The notes under the pieces were generated by a model. It had not been told where the DNA came from and made no database searches. It saw nothing but the letters and a program-made list of their open reading frames with translations. Shown here one piece after another: positions 17,269 to 25,506 of a DNA stretch of 64,000 bases. Position 1 is the stretch's first letter. Each line of letters begins with the position of its first letter. Origin of the DNA: Chloroflexota bacterium (GTDB taxonomy: Bacteria; Chloroflexota; Dehalococcoidia; Lucifugimonadales; JACPCK01). Position numbers and translations under genes: made by a program. The stretch is from the NCBI GenBank assembly GCA_016179845.1, contig JACPCK010000042.1, positions 1 to 64,000 on the forward strand. The letters run 5' to 3'.

Positions 17269-18357
17269 TCATGGCCTACGAAGTGCTGCCAGGCACTGGG
17301 CCAATGAGAGGGAGCCGTTGCTGACTTGGCCGAAGGTCCTCAGGATAGCCTCCGCCTCGGCAACTATGCGTCGGATCACCTCCCCTGCCGGCAGGATCTC
17401 CTTAATGAGACCGGATACCTGGCCGGCGTGAACCTCCCCGTTAACCAGGTCCCCCTGCACCTCGCCCAATAGCCGGCGCTGGAGGCCGCCCACCCGGATC
17501 GACTCGTGCCCCATGAAGGCCTTGATCTCCTCCACCGGGGCCCCAGAGGATTCTAGATCGTATAGCTTCTTAACAAAGGGGGTCTTGAGGGAGCGCAGGA
17601 TATCCGCAAACCGCTCACCCCTCCGGACCGTGTCCGTGTCGATCGCCTGCACGATGGCCATCTTATGGTTGATGTGATTAGCAGCCTCCACCGTGACGGC
17701 GAAGCGTGTGCCCATGCGGACCCCCTCGGCACCCAGGGCCAGGGCTGACACAAACCCTCTTCCGTCGGCAATGCCACCGCAGGCCAGTACCGGAATGTCC
17801 ACCGCCTCCACTACCTGAGGCAGGCCTGCAAAGGTGGTAAGTTTTTCGTGGCCCCCAGGGTCGTGGCCCCCGCCCTCGAACCCTGACAAGGCGAAAATGT
17901 CCACCCCCTCCTCCTGGCATTTCCTGGCATGGGCCACCGTTGAGCCCATGTGCACCACCTTGATACCGTGCCGCTTGTAGAAGTCCATGGAGGCAGGAGC
18001 CCCTCCCGAGTTGACCGCCACAGGCACACCCTCCTCTACCATCATCTTCAGAAACTCAGGGTCCTCCCTCACGTACACTCCAAAGGGCTTGTCCGTCAGG
18101 GACTTAACCTGGCGGATGGCTCTCCGCGACCACTCGTTGGGGTTCCCGTTCCACTCCTCCGCGTCTGGTAGCTCGTACCCTGGCTCAGGGATGGTTCCCC
18201 CGGCCTGGGCAAGCTGGTTGGCCAGCACGCCGAGACCTCCGGCATTGGACACGGCCGCCACCAACGCTGGCCCTGACACCCAGCCCATCGGCGCCTGAAT
18301 TATGGGATAGCGGATTCCCAGTATGTCACAGACACGGGTATGCAAAATGTTCATCAA
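17269..18357 (-). CDS. Nitronate monooxygenase family protein, paralogue 3
   Basis: First of the three tandem copies in transcription order, 362 residues, with IIQAPMGWVSGPALVAAVSN, LSGFEGGGHDPGG (His of the active site) and CGGIADGRGFVSALALGAEG. It ends NGSLSLAQCLAALRRP. It lies 33 bp behind the acyl-CoA dehydrogenase, so the three copies are expressed with beta-oxidation genes. Starts at the first of two ATG codons. Confidence 0.85.
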   Translation of the reverse strand: MMNILHTRVCDILGIRYPIIQAPMGWVSGPALVAAVSNAGGLGVLANQLAQAGGTIPEPGYELPDAEEWNGNPNEWSRRAIRQVKSLTDKPFGVYVREDPEFLKMMVEEGVPVAVNSGGAPASMDFYKRHGIKVVHMGSTVAHARKCQEEGVDIFALSGFEGGGHDPGGHEKLTTFAGLPQVVEAVDIPVLACGGIADGRGFVSALALGAEGVRMGTRFAVTVEAANHINHKMAIVQAIDTDTVRRGERFADILRSLKTPFVKKLYDLESSGAPVEEIKAFMGHESIRVGGLQRRLLGEVQGDLVNGEVHAGQVSGLIKEILPAGEVIRRIVAEAEAILRTFGQVSNGSLSLAQCLAALRRP

Positions 18358-18390
18358 AGCCCCTCGTCTTGTGTCTTAAACAACGGCCCA

Positions 18391-19554
18391 TTATATCTGA
18401 TACCGCTGCAAGAGCTGTCGCGCGATCACCAGCCTCTGGATTTCGTTGGTCCCCTCCCCAATGATCATCAGGGGCGCATCTCTGTAGTACCGTTCGATGG
18501 GCAGGTCCTTCATGTAGCCGTATCCTCCAAAAACACGCATGGCGTCCAGGGCCACCTGCTGGCACACCTCACTGGCGAAGAGCTTGGCCATCCCCGCCTC
18601 CAGGTCTACCCGCTCTCCGCTGTCCTTCCGTCGGGCCGCTTCATAGGTCAGCAAACGGGCCGCCTGCACCTTGGTGGCCATGTCCGCCAGCATCAGTTGA
18701 ATCGCCTGGTGCTGGGCTATAGGCTTCCCGAAGGTCTGGCGCTCCTGGGCGTATCTTATAGCTGCCTCCAGAGCCGCTGTGGCTATGCCCACCGACCGGG
18801 CAGCAATGTTGATGCGGCCTCCCTCCAGCGCACTCAGGACATGTCGAAACCCCTCCCCCTCCTTCTCTCCCACCAGGCTGTCGGCTGGGCAGCGGTAGTC
18901 TGTGAAGATCAGCTCGCAGGTATCTACCCCACGGTAGCCCAGCTTATCCAGCTCACGGCCTACGGTGAAGCCAGGCCCCTTCTCTGCAATAAGGCAGCTA
19001 AAGCCCCGGTAGCGGGGTTGGGCTGCTGGGTCTGTCACCGCCAGCAGGGCGACGGCATCTCCATGCAGGCCGTTGGTGACGAACATTTTCGTACCGTTGA
19101 TGACATACCCATCACCCTGGCGTACGGCACGGGTCTGGATGGCCTGGACATCGCTGCCAGCGTTGGGCTCCGTCAGCGCCAGGCCTCCCCGGAGCTCCCC
19201 GCGGGACATCCTCGGCATCCAGCGCTGGCGCTGTTCCTGCGTCCCTCCATGGACCACGATATGGGTCATGATGTGATGAGAGCCGATGACGCCGCATACC
19301 GCCATCCATCCCTTGGCTATCTCCTCAAAGACCATGGCGAACGTAGTGTAGTCCAGGCCCAGACCCCCGTACTCCTGAGGAACGTTGAGCCCAAATAGCC
19401 CCATGCCTTTCATCTGCTCCACCAGTTCGCGGGGGTAGATACCATCCCTCTCGTACTTCATGGAAAGGGGTATCACGTCTCGCTGGACCCACTGGCGTAT
19501 GGTGGTCACAATCTGGTTTCGGGCCCCTCCGGACGTACGGGACTCAGTTGTCAC
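18391..19554 (-). CDS. Acyl-CoA dehydrogenase
   Basis: FAD-dependent dehydrogenase of 387 residues that introduces the alpha-beta double bond in acyl-CoA. Visible: LTEPNAGSDVQAIQTRA FAD-binding segment, FGKPIAQHQAIQ, and RVFGGYGYMKDLPIERYYRDA followed by IGEGTNEIQRLVIAR; the Glu in GEGTNEIQ sits at the position of the catalytic base of short/medium-chain enzymes. It follows enoyl-CoA hydratase by 33 bp. An electron-transfer flavoprotein is expected elsewhere in the genome. Confidence 0.93.
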   Translation of the reverse strand: MTTESRTSGGARNQIVTTIRQWVQRDVIPLSMKYERDGIYPRELVEQMKGMGLFGLNVPQEYGGLGLDYTTFAMVFEEIAKGWMAVCGVIGSHHIMTHIVVHGGTQEQRQRWMPRMSRGELRGGLALTEPNAGSDVQAIQTRAVRQGDGYVINGTKMFVTNGLHGDAVALLAVTDPAAQPRYRGFSCLIAEKGPGFTVGRELDKLGYRGVDTCELIFTDYRCPADSLVGEKEGEGFRHVLSALEGGRINIAARSVGIATAALEAAIRYAQERQTFGKPIAQHQAIQLMLADMATKVQAARLLTYEAARRKDSGERVDLEAGMAKLFASEVCQQVALDAMRVFGGYGYMKDLPIERYYRDAPLMIIGEGTNEIQRLVIARQLLQRYQI

Positions 19555-19587
19555 GGCCAGACCTCTTTGGGCACCGTCGTCACAGCC

Positions 19588-20394
19588 TCACTTGCCCTTG
19601 AACCGGGGCATTCGCTTCTCCTTAAATGCGGCGAAGGCCTCTCGGTGGTCCGCGGTCGTCAGGGTAAACGCCTCGCCGAAGGCTGCCAGGTCCAGGGCCT
19701 CCTCCAGGCCGAGGGTCAGGCCCTTGCGCACCTGCTCCTTCATGAACCTGATGGCCACGGGAGGCGCCTGAGCGATCCGCAGGGCCAAGCCCATCGTCTC
19801 CTTTTCCAGGGAGCCTTCCGGAACCACCCTGTTGAGGACTCCCAGCCGCAGGGCCTCTTCCGCCTCGATCCACTCGTCAGTGTAAAGGAGCTCCAGGGCC
19901 TTGCTCAGCCCCATGACCCGGGGGTAGAGCCACGTGCCTCCCGTGTTGGGAAACAGGGCCATCTGAAGAAAGCCGTTGCGGAAGCGGGCCTTCTCCGAGC
20001 CGATGCGGATGTCGCAGCAGAGGGCCCAGTCGAAGCCATCCGCCATCGCCAGGCCGTTCACCATGGCGATGGCAGGCTTGTTCAGGTGAAACAGGGCCAG
20101 GGTCACCTTCTGAGGGTACTCCCTGATGAACTCCAGGGTCTCCGTCCCGCTTCTGTCTGACAGCAGGGCCTCCCCTCCTCCTGCCTCGTCCTTGATGTCC
20201 GCCCCTGAGCAAAAGGCGCGCCCTGCCCCCGTCAGCACCAGCACCCTCACCCCCTCGTCCTTGGACACCTCCTCCAAGGCAGTCCTCAGCTCCATGAACA
20301 TCTGCCTGTTGGCCGCGTTGAGCCGCTCCGGCCGGTTCAGGGTGAGGGTTGCAACTCCATCCTCCTTCTTCAGGATTATGGTCTCAAAGCTCAT
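19588..20394 (-). CDS. Enoyl-CoA hydratase/isomerase family protein
   Basis: Crotonase-fold protein of 268 residues. LTGAGRAFCSGADIKDEAG forms the first oxyanion-hole segment; KPAIAMVNGLAMADGFDWALCCDIRIGSE the second, where hydratases usually read VNGxAxGGG: here the sequence is MADGFD. The first catalytic Glu of hydratases is not obvious (the segment FPNTGGTWLYPRVMG has neither). So it may be an isomerase or other crotonase-family enzyme rather than a standard hydratase. First gene of the five-gene minus-strand operon. Confidence 0.87.
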   Translation of the reverse strand: MSFETIILKKEDGVATLTLNRPERLNAANRQMFMELRTALEEVSKDEGVRVLVLTGAGRAFCSGADIKDEAGGGEALLSDRSGTETLEFIREYPQKVTLALFHLNKPAIAMVNGLAMADGFDWALCCDIRIGSEKARFRNGFLQMALFPNTGGTWLYPRVMGLSKALELLYTDEWIEAEEALRLGVLNRVVPEGSLEKETMGLALRIAQAPPVAIRFMKEQVRKGLTLGLEEALDLAAFGEAFTLTTADHREAFAAFKEKRMPRFKGK

Positions 20395-20476
20395 TGCTGC
20401 CCTTTAGCCATGCCACCTGTTTTCCTGTTCGGTCTGACAATTTTGTAGGCGTGTTCGCGGGCCTGCCTCTGCGGGC

Positions 20477-20505
20477 ATGTTATGGCCCCCCGTCGCTCTT
20501 GTCAA
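20477..20505 (-). promoter_or_regulatory. Promoter of the hydratase/acyl-CoA dehydrogenase/NMO operon
   Basis: Minus strand TTGACA (20505-20500), exactly 17 bp, TAACAT (20482-20477). The leader to the ATG at 20394 is about 75 bases. It diverges from the plus-strand promoter at 20731. Confidence 0.65.
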
Positions 20506-20516
20506 GGAAATTCAAT

Positions 20517-20721
20517 CTACTACCCAGGGTCATTTCATTGTCGTTCTGAGGAGCGCAGCAACGAAGAATCCGCACCATCAGACAACGGATTCTTCGGTCG
20601 TCCCTCCTCTATGGGGACTTCCTCAGAACGACAGGAGGCGACTTGAGGCCAATGTGGAAGCACGTTCCGCAGCCTGCTCACATGACGTTGCGGAACAGTG
20701 AAATGGCCCTGAGCTACTACC
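20517..20721. mobile_element. MITE-like element with terminal inverted repeats and 8-bp target duplication
   Basis: Left terminus CAGGGTCATTTCATTGT (20525-20541) and right terminus, read inversely, CAGGGCCATTTCACTGT (20711-20695) match at 15 of 17 positions. CTACTACC stands directly before the left end (20517-20524) and again at 20714-20721, two bases beyond the right end, which looks like an 8-bp target-site duplication. Inside lie perfect 11-bp arms CGAAGAATCCG/CGGATTCTTCG and GTTCCGCA/TGCGGAAC. No coding capacity, so mobilisation would need a transposase elsewhere. A second copy is at 27-192. Confidence 0.7.
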
Positions 20722-20730
20722 TTCTCAGTC

Positions 20731-20759
20731 TTGACAAGCCGTAGGCTGGAGAATAGCAT
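20731..20759 (+). promoter_or_regulatory. Promoter of the RidA/MaoC/CoA-transferase operon
   Basis: Consensus TTGACA (20731-20736), 17-bp spacer, TAGCAT (20754-20759). It starts ten bases after the mobile-element duplication. The GTG start of the first gene is at 20806. The 20395-20805 gap is thus filled by two divergent promoters with the small element between them. Confidence 0.65.
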
Positions 20760-20805
20760 TTGGGAACTCGCCCCCCGCCTATTCCTCCAAGAAGGGCCTG
20801 TACGT

Positions 20806-21993
20806 GTGAGCAAAAAGCCCATTGAGCCAAGCCATTTCCCCTTCTTCGATTATCGTCGCTACACCTTCTCCCTGGGCCTCGATACCCGGGAAGGCGTGTG
20901 GCTCTCAGGGCACAGCGCCTCCCGCTTCGATCCAGCCCGTAGCGGCATGGTGGTCGAGGGAGATATGGTTCAGCAGTCCCGGACAGCCTACGAGAAGATA
21001 GGCGCCATCCTGAAGGCCGCAGGCCTCAGCTTTAAGGATGTGGTGCGGACCGTGGACTACGTGACCCCTTCGGGCATCGAAGAGTACGCCAGCACGGCGG
21101 TCGTGCGCCGGGAGACCTTTGGCGAGGACCCGCCAGCCACCAGCACCGTGGTGGTCAACAGCCTGCTGCGACCGGAAGCCCTAATCGAGATTGAGGCGGT
21201 CGCCCACAGAGGTAAGCACGCACCGGTAGACCCCGGCTGGCCCACGGATGGCCTCTTTCGCTCCCCAGCTCGCCGCGCTGGCGATCTCCTCTACATCTCT
21301 GCCCAGCTTCCAGTTCGCCCAGGTACTGACCGGGTCGTTGTCACGGGGGACATTGTCGCCCAGGCCCGCCAGATCTATGACAACGCTGGCGCCCTGCTCC
21401 GCGCTGCCGGTCTGGGCTGGGAGAATCTGGTGAAGACCGTGGACTTCCTTACCCCTGAAGGGTTGCCTGCCTACCGGGAGACGGGGGTTGTGCGGCGCGA
21501 CTTCCTGGGTCACGCCTTCCCCGCGGCTACGGGCATCATTATGAAGCGCCTGGCTCACCCCGATGCCCTGCTCCAGGTGGAGTTCGTTGCCTCTTCAGCA
21601 CGACGGGAGACCGTAAACCCAGGCTGGTCCAGGTACGATAAGCTGACCTATGTGCCGGCTGTCAGGGCGGGCAATCTCCTCTTCCTTGCCGGCCAGGGCT
21701 CATTGAATCCAAACACCAACGCGATCGAGCACGTGGGCGACGTTGTGGCCCAGACCCGCTACGTCTACCAGAACATAGGGAAGGTCCTGGCAGCCGCGGG
21801 GGCTGGGCCAGAGGCTGTCGTAAAGACTGTGGAGTTTGTGACGCCCGAGGGGCTGCCGAGATACAGGGCCACGGCCTCTGTGAGGCAGGAGTTCTTCAAG
21901 GCGCCCTTTCCCGCCGCCACCGGCCTCGTCTGCGACCGCCTTCTCCGTCCCGAAATGCTCATCGAGGTCGATGCGATGGCGGTCCTGAGCTGA
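20806..21993 (+). CDS. Triple-domain RidA (YjgF/YER057c) protein
   Basis: About 395 residues made of three consecutive RidA-type domains (roughly 15-135, 140-265, 275-395), each with the pattern DxVxQxRxxYxNIGxxLxAAG, VKTVxFVTPEGL and a closing LIEVxAxA strand. RidA usually works as a homotrimer that hydrolyses reactive enamines/imines; one chain here could fold as an intramolecular trimer. The arginine needed for deamination in E. coli RidA (FPARS context) is replaced in all three domains (Thr112, Ala241, Ala371), so a different ligand or reaction is likely. GTG 20806 is chosen because the earlier TTG is part of the -35 box. Confidence 0.85.
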   Translation: MSKKPIEPSHFPFFDYRRYTFSLGLDTREGVWLSGHSASRFDPARSGMVVEGDMVQQSRTAYEKIGAILKAAGLSFKDVVRTVDYVTPSGIEEYASTAVVRRETFGEDPPATSTVVVNSLLRPEALIEIEAVAHRGKHAPVDPGWPTDGLFRSPARRAGDLLYISAQLPVRPGTDRVVVTGDIVAQARQIYDNAGALLRAAGLGWENLVKTVDFLTPEGLPAYRETGVVRRDFLGHAFPAATGIIMKRLAHPDALLQVEFVASSARRETVNPGWSRYDKLTYVPAVRAGNLLFLAGQGSLNPNTNAIEHVGDVVAQTRYVYQNIGKVLAAAGAGPEAVVKTVEFVTPEGLPRYRATASVRQEFFKAPFPAATGLVCDRLLRPEMLIEVDAMAVLS

Positions 21994-22000
21994 GGCAGCC

Positions 22001-22501
22001 ATGAGTAGTCTTCTCACCGTGGAGTTGAAGGGTTGGATCGGGCGGGAGGTCTCTTACACCGCTCCCGAGGAGCTCGGCAGGGCCGCCATTCGCTACTTTG
22101 CCCTCGCCCTGGGAGACGACAACCCCATCTACCGGGATGAGGAGGTCGCCCGCGGTACTCGCCACGGTGGCATCATTGCGCCGCCAACCCTGGTCTGCGA
22201 GACCAACCAGTACATGCCCGGGCCTATGGATGAGGAGGGGTACATGGGGCATACCTGGCCCCTTCCTATTCCCAATGCCAGGATGTTGCGCGGCGGTAAC
22301 GAATACGAGTTCTTTCAACCCGTCCGGCCGTCAGACCGTGTCACGGCCACCTGGCGCATCCTCGACATCTACGAGAGGGAGACCCGTGGCGGGCCGATGC
22401 TCTTTGTGGTCTCTGAAGCGCGCTTCACCAACCAGCACGGCCAGCTCCTCGCCCTGAATCGGGAGACCAACATCTATCAGTTGAGGGCAGCACCTTCGTG
22501 A
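22001..22501 (+). CDS. MaoC-like dehydratase, non-catalytic N-module (FAS1-like)
   Basis: 166 residues of the hot-dog fold, MaoC_dehydrat_N/FAS1-dehydratase type: RYFALALGDDNPIYRD, GGIIAPPTL, and the LRGGNEYEFFQPVRPSDRVTATWRILD strand pair. The hydratase-2 motif GDxNPxH has Tyr44 in place of the catalytic His, so this half probably shapes the acyl pocket and pairs with the catalytic half at 24986. Separate half-genes of this kind form heterodimers in steroid degradation (ChsH1/ChsH2). The next gene overlaps its end by 4 bp. Confidence 0.82.
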   Translation: MSSLLTVELKGWIGREVSYTAPEELGRAAIRYFALALGDDNPIYRDEEVARGTRHGGIIAPPTLVCETNQYMPGPMDEEGYMGHTWPLPIPNARMLRGGNEYEFFQPVRPSDRVTATWRILDIYERETRGGPMLFVVSEARFTNQHGQLLALNRETNIYQLRAAPS

Positions 22502-23712
22502 GAGCGCAGAAGGGCTCCTCCCATTTCCCCTTGCGAGGGCTACGAGTTGTGGAGCTGGGGGACTTTATCGCCGCCCCTTACTGCGCCCGACTTCTGGCTG
22601 ATGCCGGGGCCGACGTTGTGAAGGTGGAGCACCCCGGCGGCGACAGCGCGCGACGGGAGGGACCATTCCTTGATGACCACCCGGCCCCCGACAAGAGCGC
22701 CCTTTTCGCCTTTGCAAACAGGGGTAAACGCTCCATAGTCCTGGACCCTGCCTCCAAAGGGGACCGGGACGTCCTCCTGCGCCTGGTCGGGCAGGCGGAT
22801 GTCCTTGTCCACGATTTCAGCTCGCTGGCTGAATCACCCGTGAGAGTGGACGGTGAGCGCCTTCGCTCCCGCTACCCGTCACTCATCGTCACATCCATAA
22901 CTCCCTTTGGCGAGAGTGGCCCCCACAGTCAGTACAAGGCCGACGATCTGGTCTCTGTCTGTATGGGGGGCGTTGCCTGGGCCACGCCGGGTTTCCCAGA
23001 CTACGCCGCCGACCCGGAGCAGGAGCCCCCCCTGCGGTCTAACGCCTACATCTCTGAGTTCATCGGTGGTGGTATGGGGGCCGTAGGGACTATGGTAGCC
23101 CTCCTCGCCCGGGAGATGACCGGCCAGGGGGAGTCTGTAGAGGTATCCAAGCAGGAGGCCCTGGCCTGCATGCTCTTCTGGGACCTGGCCCACTATGGCT
23201 ACGGTGGCGAGGTCGTGGGCCGCCATCCGGTGGGCACTAGACTGGCGCCCAACCATTACCTGCCCTGCGCCGACGGCTGGATGGCTGTAGTGGCCTTCCT
23301 GGAGCACCACTGGCACAGCCTCCTGGGCCTTATGGACAGCCCCAGTTGGGCCCAGGACCCCCGCTTTGCCACTGGTGTAGAGAGGGGCGCCAACTGGCAC
23401 GAGCTAGAGCCCCTTCTTCTCTCCTGGCTTCTAAACCAGCCCGCTATGCAGCTTTTCGGGAGGGCCCAGAGCGTAGGTATACCAATAGCCCCGGCCCTGA
23501 GCATTGCCACCGCCTGCGAGAACGAGCAGGCCCAGGCCCGCCAGTACCTGGTGCCTACAGGGATACCTGGAGATGCACACGGCAGGCTCCCCGGCAACCT
23601 GTACTTCATCAACGGCCGGCGACGCTCTACCAGCGTCGCAGTGCCCCGCTTGGGCCAGCACACCCGGCAGGTCTTGAAAGAGTGGCTTGGCGTAAAGGGT
23701 AGAGAGTCGTGA
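22498..23712 (+). CDS. CaiB/BaiF family III CoA-transferase, probable non-catalytic subunit
   Basis: 404 residues with the family N-terminus LRGLRVVELGDFIAAPYCARLLADAGADVVKVEHPGGDSAR and the FGESGP loop. At the position of the catalytic aspartate of formyl-CoA transferase and racemases (GDFGGG or ADLLAG context) it reads SEFIGGGMGAVG, with Glu187. Glu is not the usual nucleophile, and the gene overlaps by 4 bp with a second transferase that keeps Asp, so a heterodimer with one active subunit is likely. GTG start. The acceptor and donor acids are unknown. Confidence 0.85.
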   Translation: MRAQKGSSHFPLRGLRVVELGDFIAAPYCARLLADAGADVVKVEHPGGDSARREGPFLDDHPAPDKSALFAFANRGKRSIVLDPASKGDRDVLLRLVGQADVLVHDFSSLAESPVRVDGERLRSRYPSLIVTSITPFGESGPHSQYKADDLVSVCMGGVAWATPGFPDYAADPEQEPPLRSNAYISEFIGGGMGAVGTMVALLAREMTGQGESVEVSKQEALACMLFWDLAHYGYGGEVVGRHPVGTRLAPNHYLPCADGWMAVVAFLEHHWHSLLGLMDSPSWAQDPRFATGVERGANWHELEPLLLSWLLNQPAMQLFGRAQSVGIPIAPALSIATACENEQAQARQYLVPTGIPGDAHGRLPGNLYFINGRRRSTSVAVPRLGQHTRQVLKEWLGVKGRES

Positions 23713-24962
23713 GCAGGCGGACAGCAGCACCATCTAGGGGGAGCGCAGGCACTACACCAAAACCCCTGGAGGGCATAAGAGTTGTCGACTTCGGTGGGTT
23801 CGTGGCCGTGCCTCTAAGCGGCCAGTGGCTCGCCTTCCTGGGGGCTGAGGTCCTTCTCATTGAGAGCCGCGTCAGCCTGCCGTCACGCGGCTTTGCCCCC
23901 TTCGCCGGGGAGCCCTACTACAACGCCTCGGGCGCCTTCAATAACCTGAATCGCAACAAGCGGTCATGCACCATCAATCTGCGAACCGAGGAAGGCCGGG
24001 GGCTGGTCAAGAGTCTGGTGGCCGTCGCCGACGTCGTCCAGGAGAACTTCTCGCCAGGGACCATGGAGAAGCTGGGCCTCGACTACCACACGCTGCGACG
24101 GATCAAGCCCGACATCATCATGCTCTCCCTCAGCGCCTGCGGCAGCACCGGCCCCTGGCGCCACCACTCCGCCCTCCACAGCGGCGTCATGGGCCTCAGC
24201 GGCGTCACCGCAGTGACAGGCTACGAGGGCGGCCACCCACGGATGCTGGGGGCCATGCTGCCAGACCCCATCTCCGCTATGTACTCTCTCTTCGCTATTC
24301 TCCAGGCCCTCTATCACCGCCAGCGCACCGGCCAGGGCCAGCACATCGAGCTGGCCATGACGGAGGCCCTCCAGACCCTCCTGCCTGATGCTATTGCCCA
24401 GTACACTATGCTGGGCAGGGAGCCTGAGCGCATGGGCAATCGGCACCCGTGGAAGTGTCCTCACAACATCTACCGCACTCAAGGCCAGGACTCCTGGATC
24501 GCCATCGCCGTGTCGACCGATGAGGAGTGGCAGGCACTCTGCCGTGTCTTAGACAGGCCGGAGCTGGCCCACGACCCCAGGTTTGCTAACATGGAAACCC
24601 GCAGGGCCAACGTCGAGGCCCTGGATGCCGTCATCACTCAGTGGACTAGAGGGCGGGAGAGCCAGGAGGAGGCCACCCGTCTCCTACAGGCCGCAGGTGT
24701 ACCAGCCGGGCCTGCCAACACGGTCAAAGACGTGGTAACCGATGAGCACCTGACGGCCCGCGGCTTCGTGGTGGAGGATGATCATCCCCAGGCAGGGAGA
24801 CGGACCATGGTTGGCGTGCCCTGGCGATTCAAGGGGCTCCCACAACCTGCCTACCGGCATGCCCCCCTTCTCGGCCAGGACAACGACTACGTCCTTCTGG
24901 ACATTCTGGGCCTCAGCCGCCAGGAGGTCCAGCGCCTGACGGAAGCCCAGGTCCTCTACTGA
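23709..24962 (+). CDS. CaiB/BaiF family III CoA-transferase, probable catalytic subunit
   Basis: 417 residues, starting at GTG inside the preceding stop. Family features: LEGIRVVDFGGFVAVPLSGQWLAFLGAEVLLIES, NLNRNKRSCTINL, ENFSPGTMEKLGLDY, LSACGSTGPW. The catalytic position keeps Asp186 in LPDPISAMYSLFAILQAL. The usual KVExPxGD loop is altered, which suggests CoA or substrate binding is shared with the partner subunit. Bracketed by two half-MaoC genes. Confidence 0.87.
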   Translation: MSRRTAAPSRGSAGTTPKPLEGIRVVDFGGFVAVPLSGQWLAFLGAEVLLIESRVSLPSRGFAPFAGEPYYNASGAFNNLNRNKRSCTINLRTEEGRGLVKSLVAVADVVQENFSPGTMEKLGLDYHTLRRIKPDIIMLSLSACGSTGPWRHHSALHSGVMGLSGVTAVTGYEGGHPRMLGAMLPDPISAMYSLFAILQALYHRQRTGQGQHIELAMTEALQTLLPDAIAQYTMLGREPERMGNRHPWKCPHNIYRTQGQDSWIAIAVSTDEEWQALCRVLDRPELAHDPRFANMETRRANVEALDAVITQWTRGRESQEEATRLLQAAGVPAGPANTVKDVVTDEHLTARGFVVEDDHPQAGRRTMVGVPWRFKGLPQPAYRHAPLLGQDNDYVLLDILGLSRQEVQRLTEAQVLY

Positions 24963-24985
24963 GGCCCAGCATAGGAGGATGCGAC

Positions 24986-25417
24986 GTGTACTTTGAAGAC
25001 GTCGTTGCGGGGCAGCAGATCATTCCCCTTCAGCGGGAGGTTACTCTCACCTCTATGATAGCCTATGCGGGGGCCACCTGGGACTTCCACCGCCTTCACT
25101 ACGACCCGGAGTATGCACGGGCGCAGGGCCTTGCTGGCCCCATAGCTGACGGGCAGATGATAGGGGCACTTCTGGCCAAGATGCTTGTGGACTGGGCGGG
25201 CCCCGATGCCTTTCTAAAAAAGCTCTCCTATCGCCTGCGCTCTATGGTCTTGCCAGGTGACCGTCTTATGTTCCGCGGAGTGGTCACTGAGACCAAGTTG
25301 GAGGAGGGCCGGACTCTCGTCTTCTGTGAGCTGGACGTGTCCAAGCAGGATGTTCCCGCTATCGTCGCTTCAGGCTCTGCTGTGGTGGAGCTTCCCAGCC
25401 GGAGGATTGCTCCATAG
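24986..25417 (+). CDS. MaoC-like dehydratase, catalytic C-module
   Basis: 143-residue hot-dog protein. IAYAGATWDFHRLHYDPEYA carries the hydratase-2 Asp33 and His38; ADGQMIGALLAKMLVDW and MVLPGDRLMFRGVV complete the fold. GTG start with AGGAGG 7 bases upstream. Probable partner of the non-catalytic half at 22001; together they would hydrate an enoyl-CoA to the (R)-3-hydroxy form. Confidence 0.85.
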   Translation: MYFEDVVAGQQIIPLQREVTLTSMIAYAGATWDFHRLHYDPEYARAQGLAGPIADGQMIGALLAKMLVDWAGPDAFLKKLSYRLRSMVLPGDRLMFRGVVTETKLEEGRTLVFCELDVSKQDVPAIVASGSAVVELPSRRIAP

Positions 25418-25506
25418 GCCCTGCCGTTGGTGCCTGCAACAAAGGCGTCCCTGTCTCTTGCCTCCCTGGAAAATCTGATCTGTCATGATGTCAAGGAGGA
25501 GTGGCT

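Noticed and set aside
20731-20805. TTG at 20731 as start of the RidA protein
   Set aside because: This TTG is the first half of a consensus -35 box (TTGACA) with a proper -10; GTG 20806 has a ribosome site.
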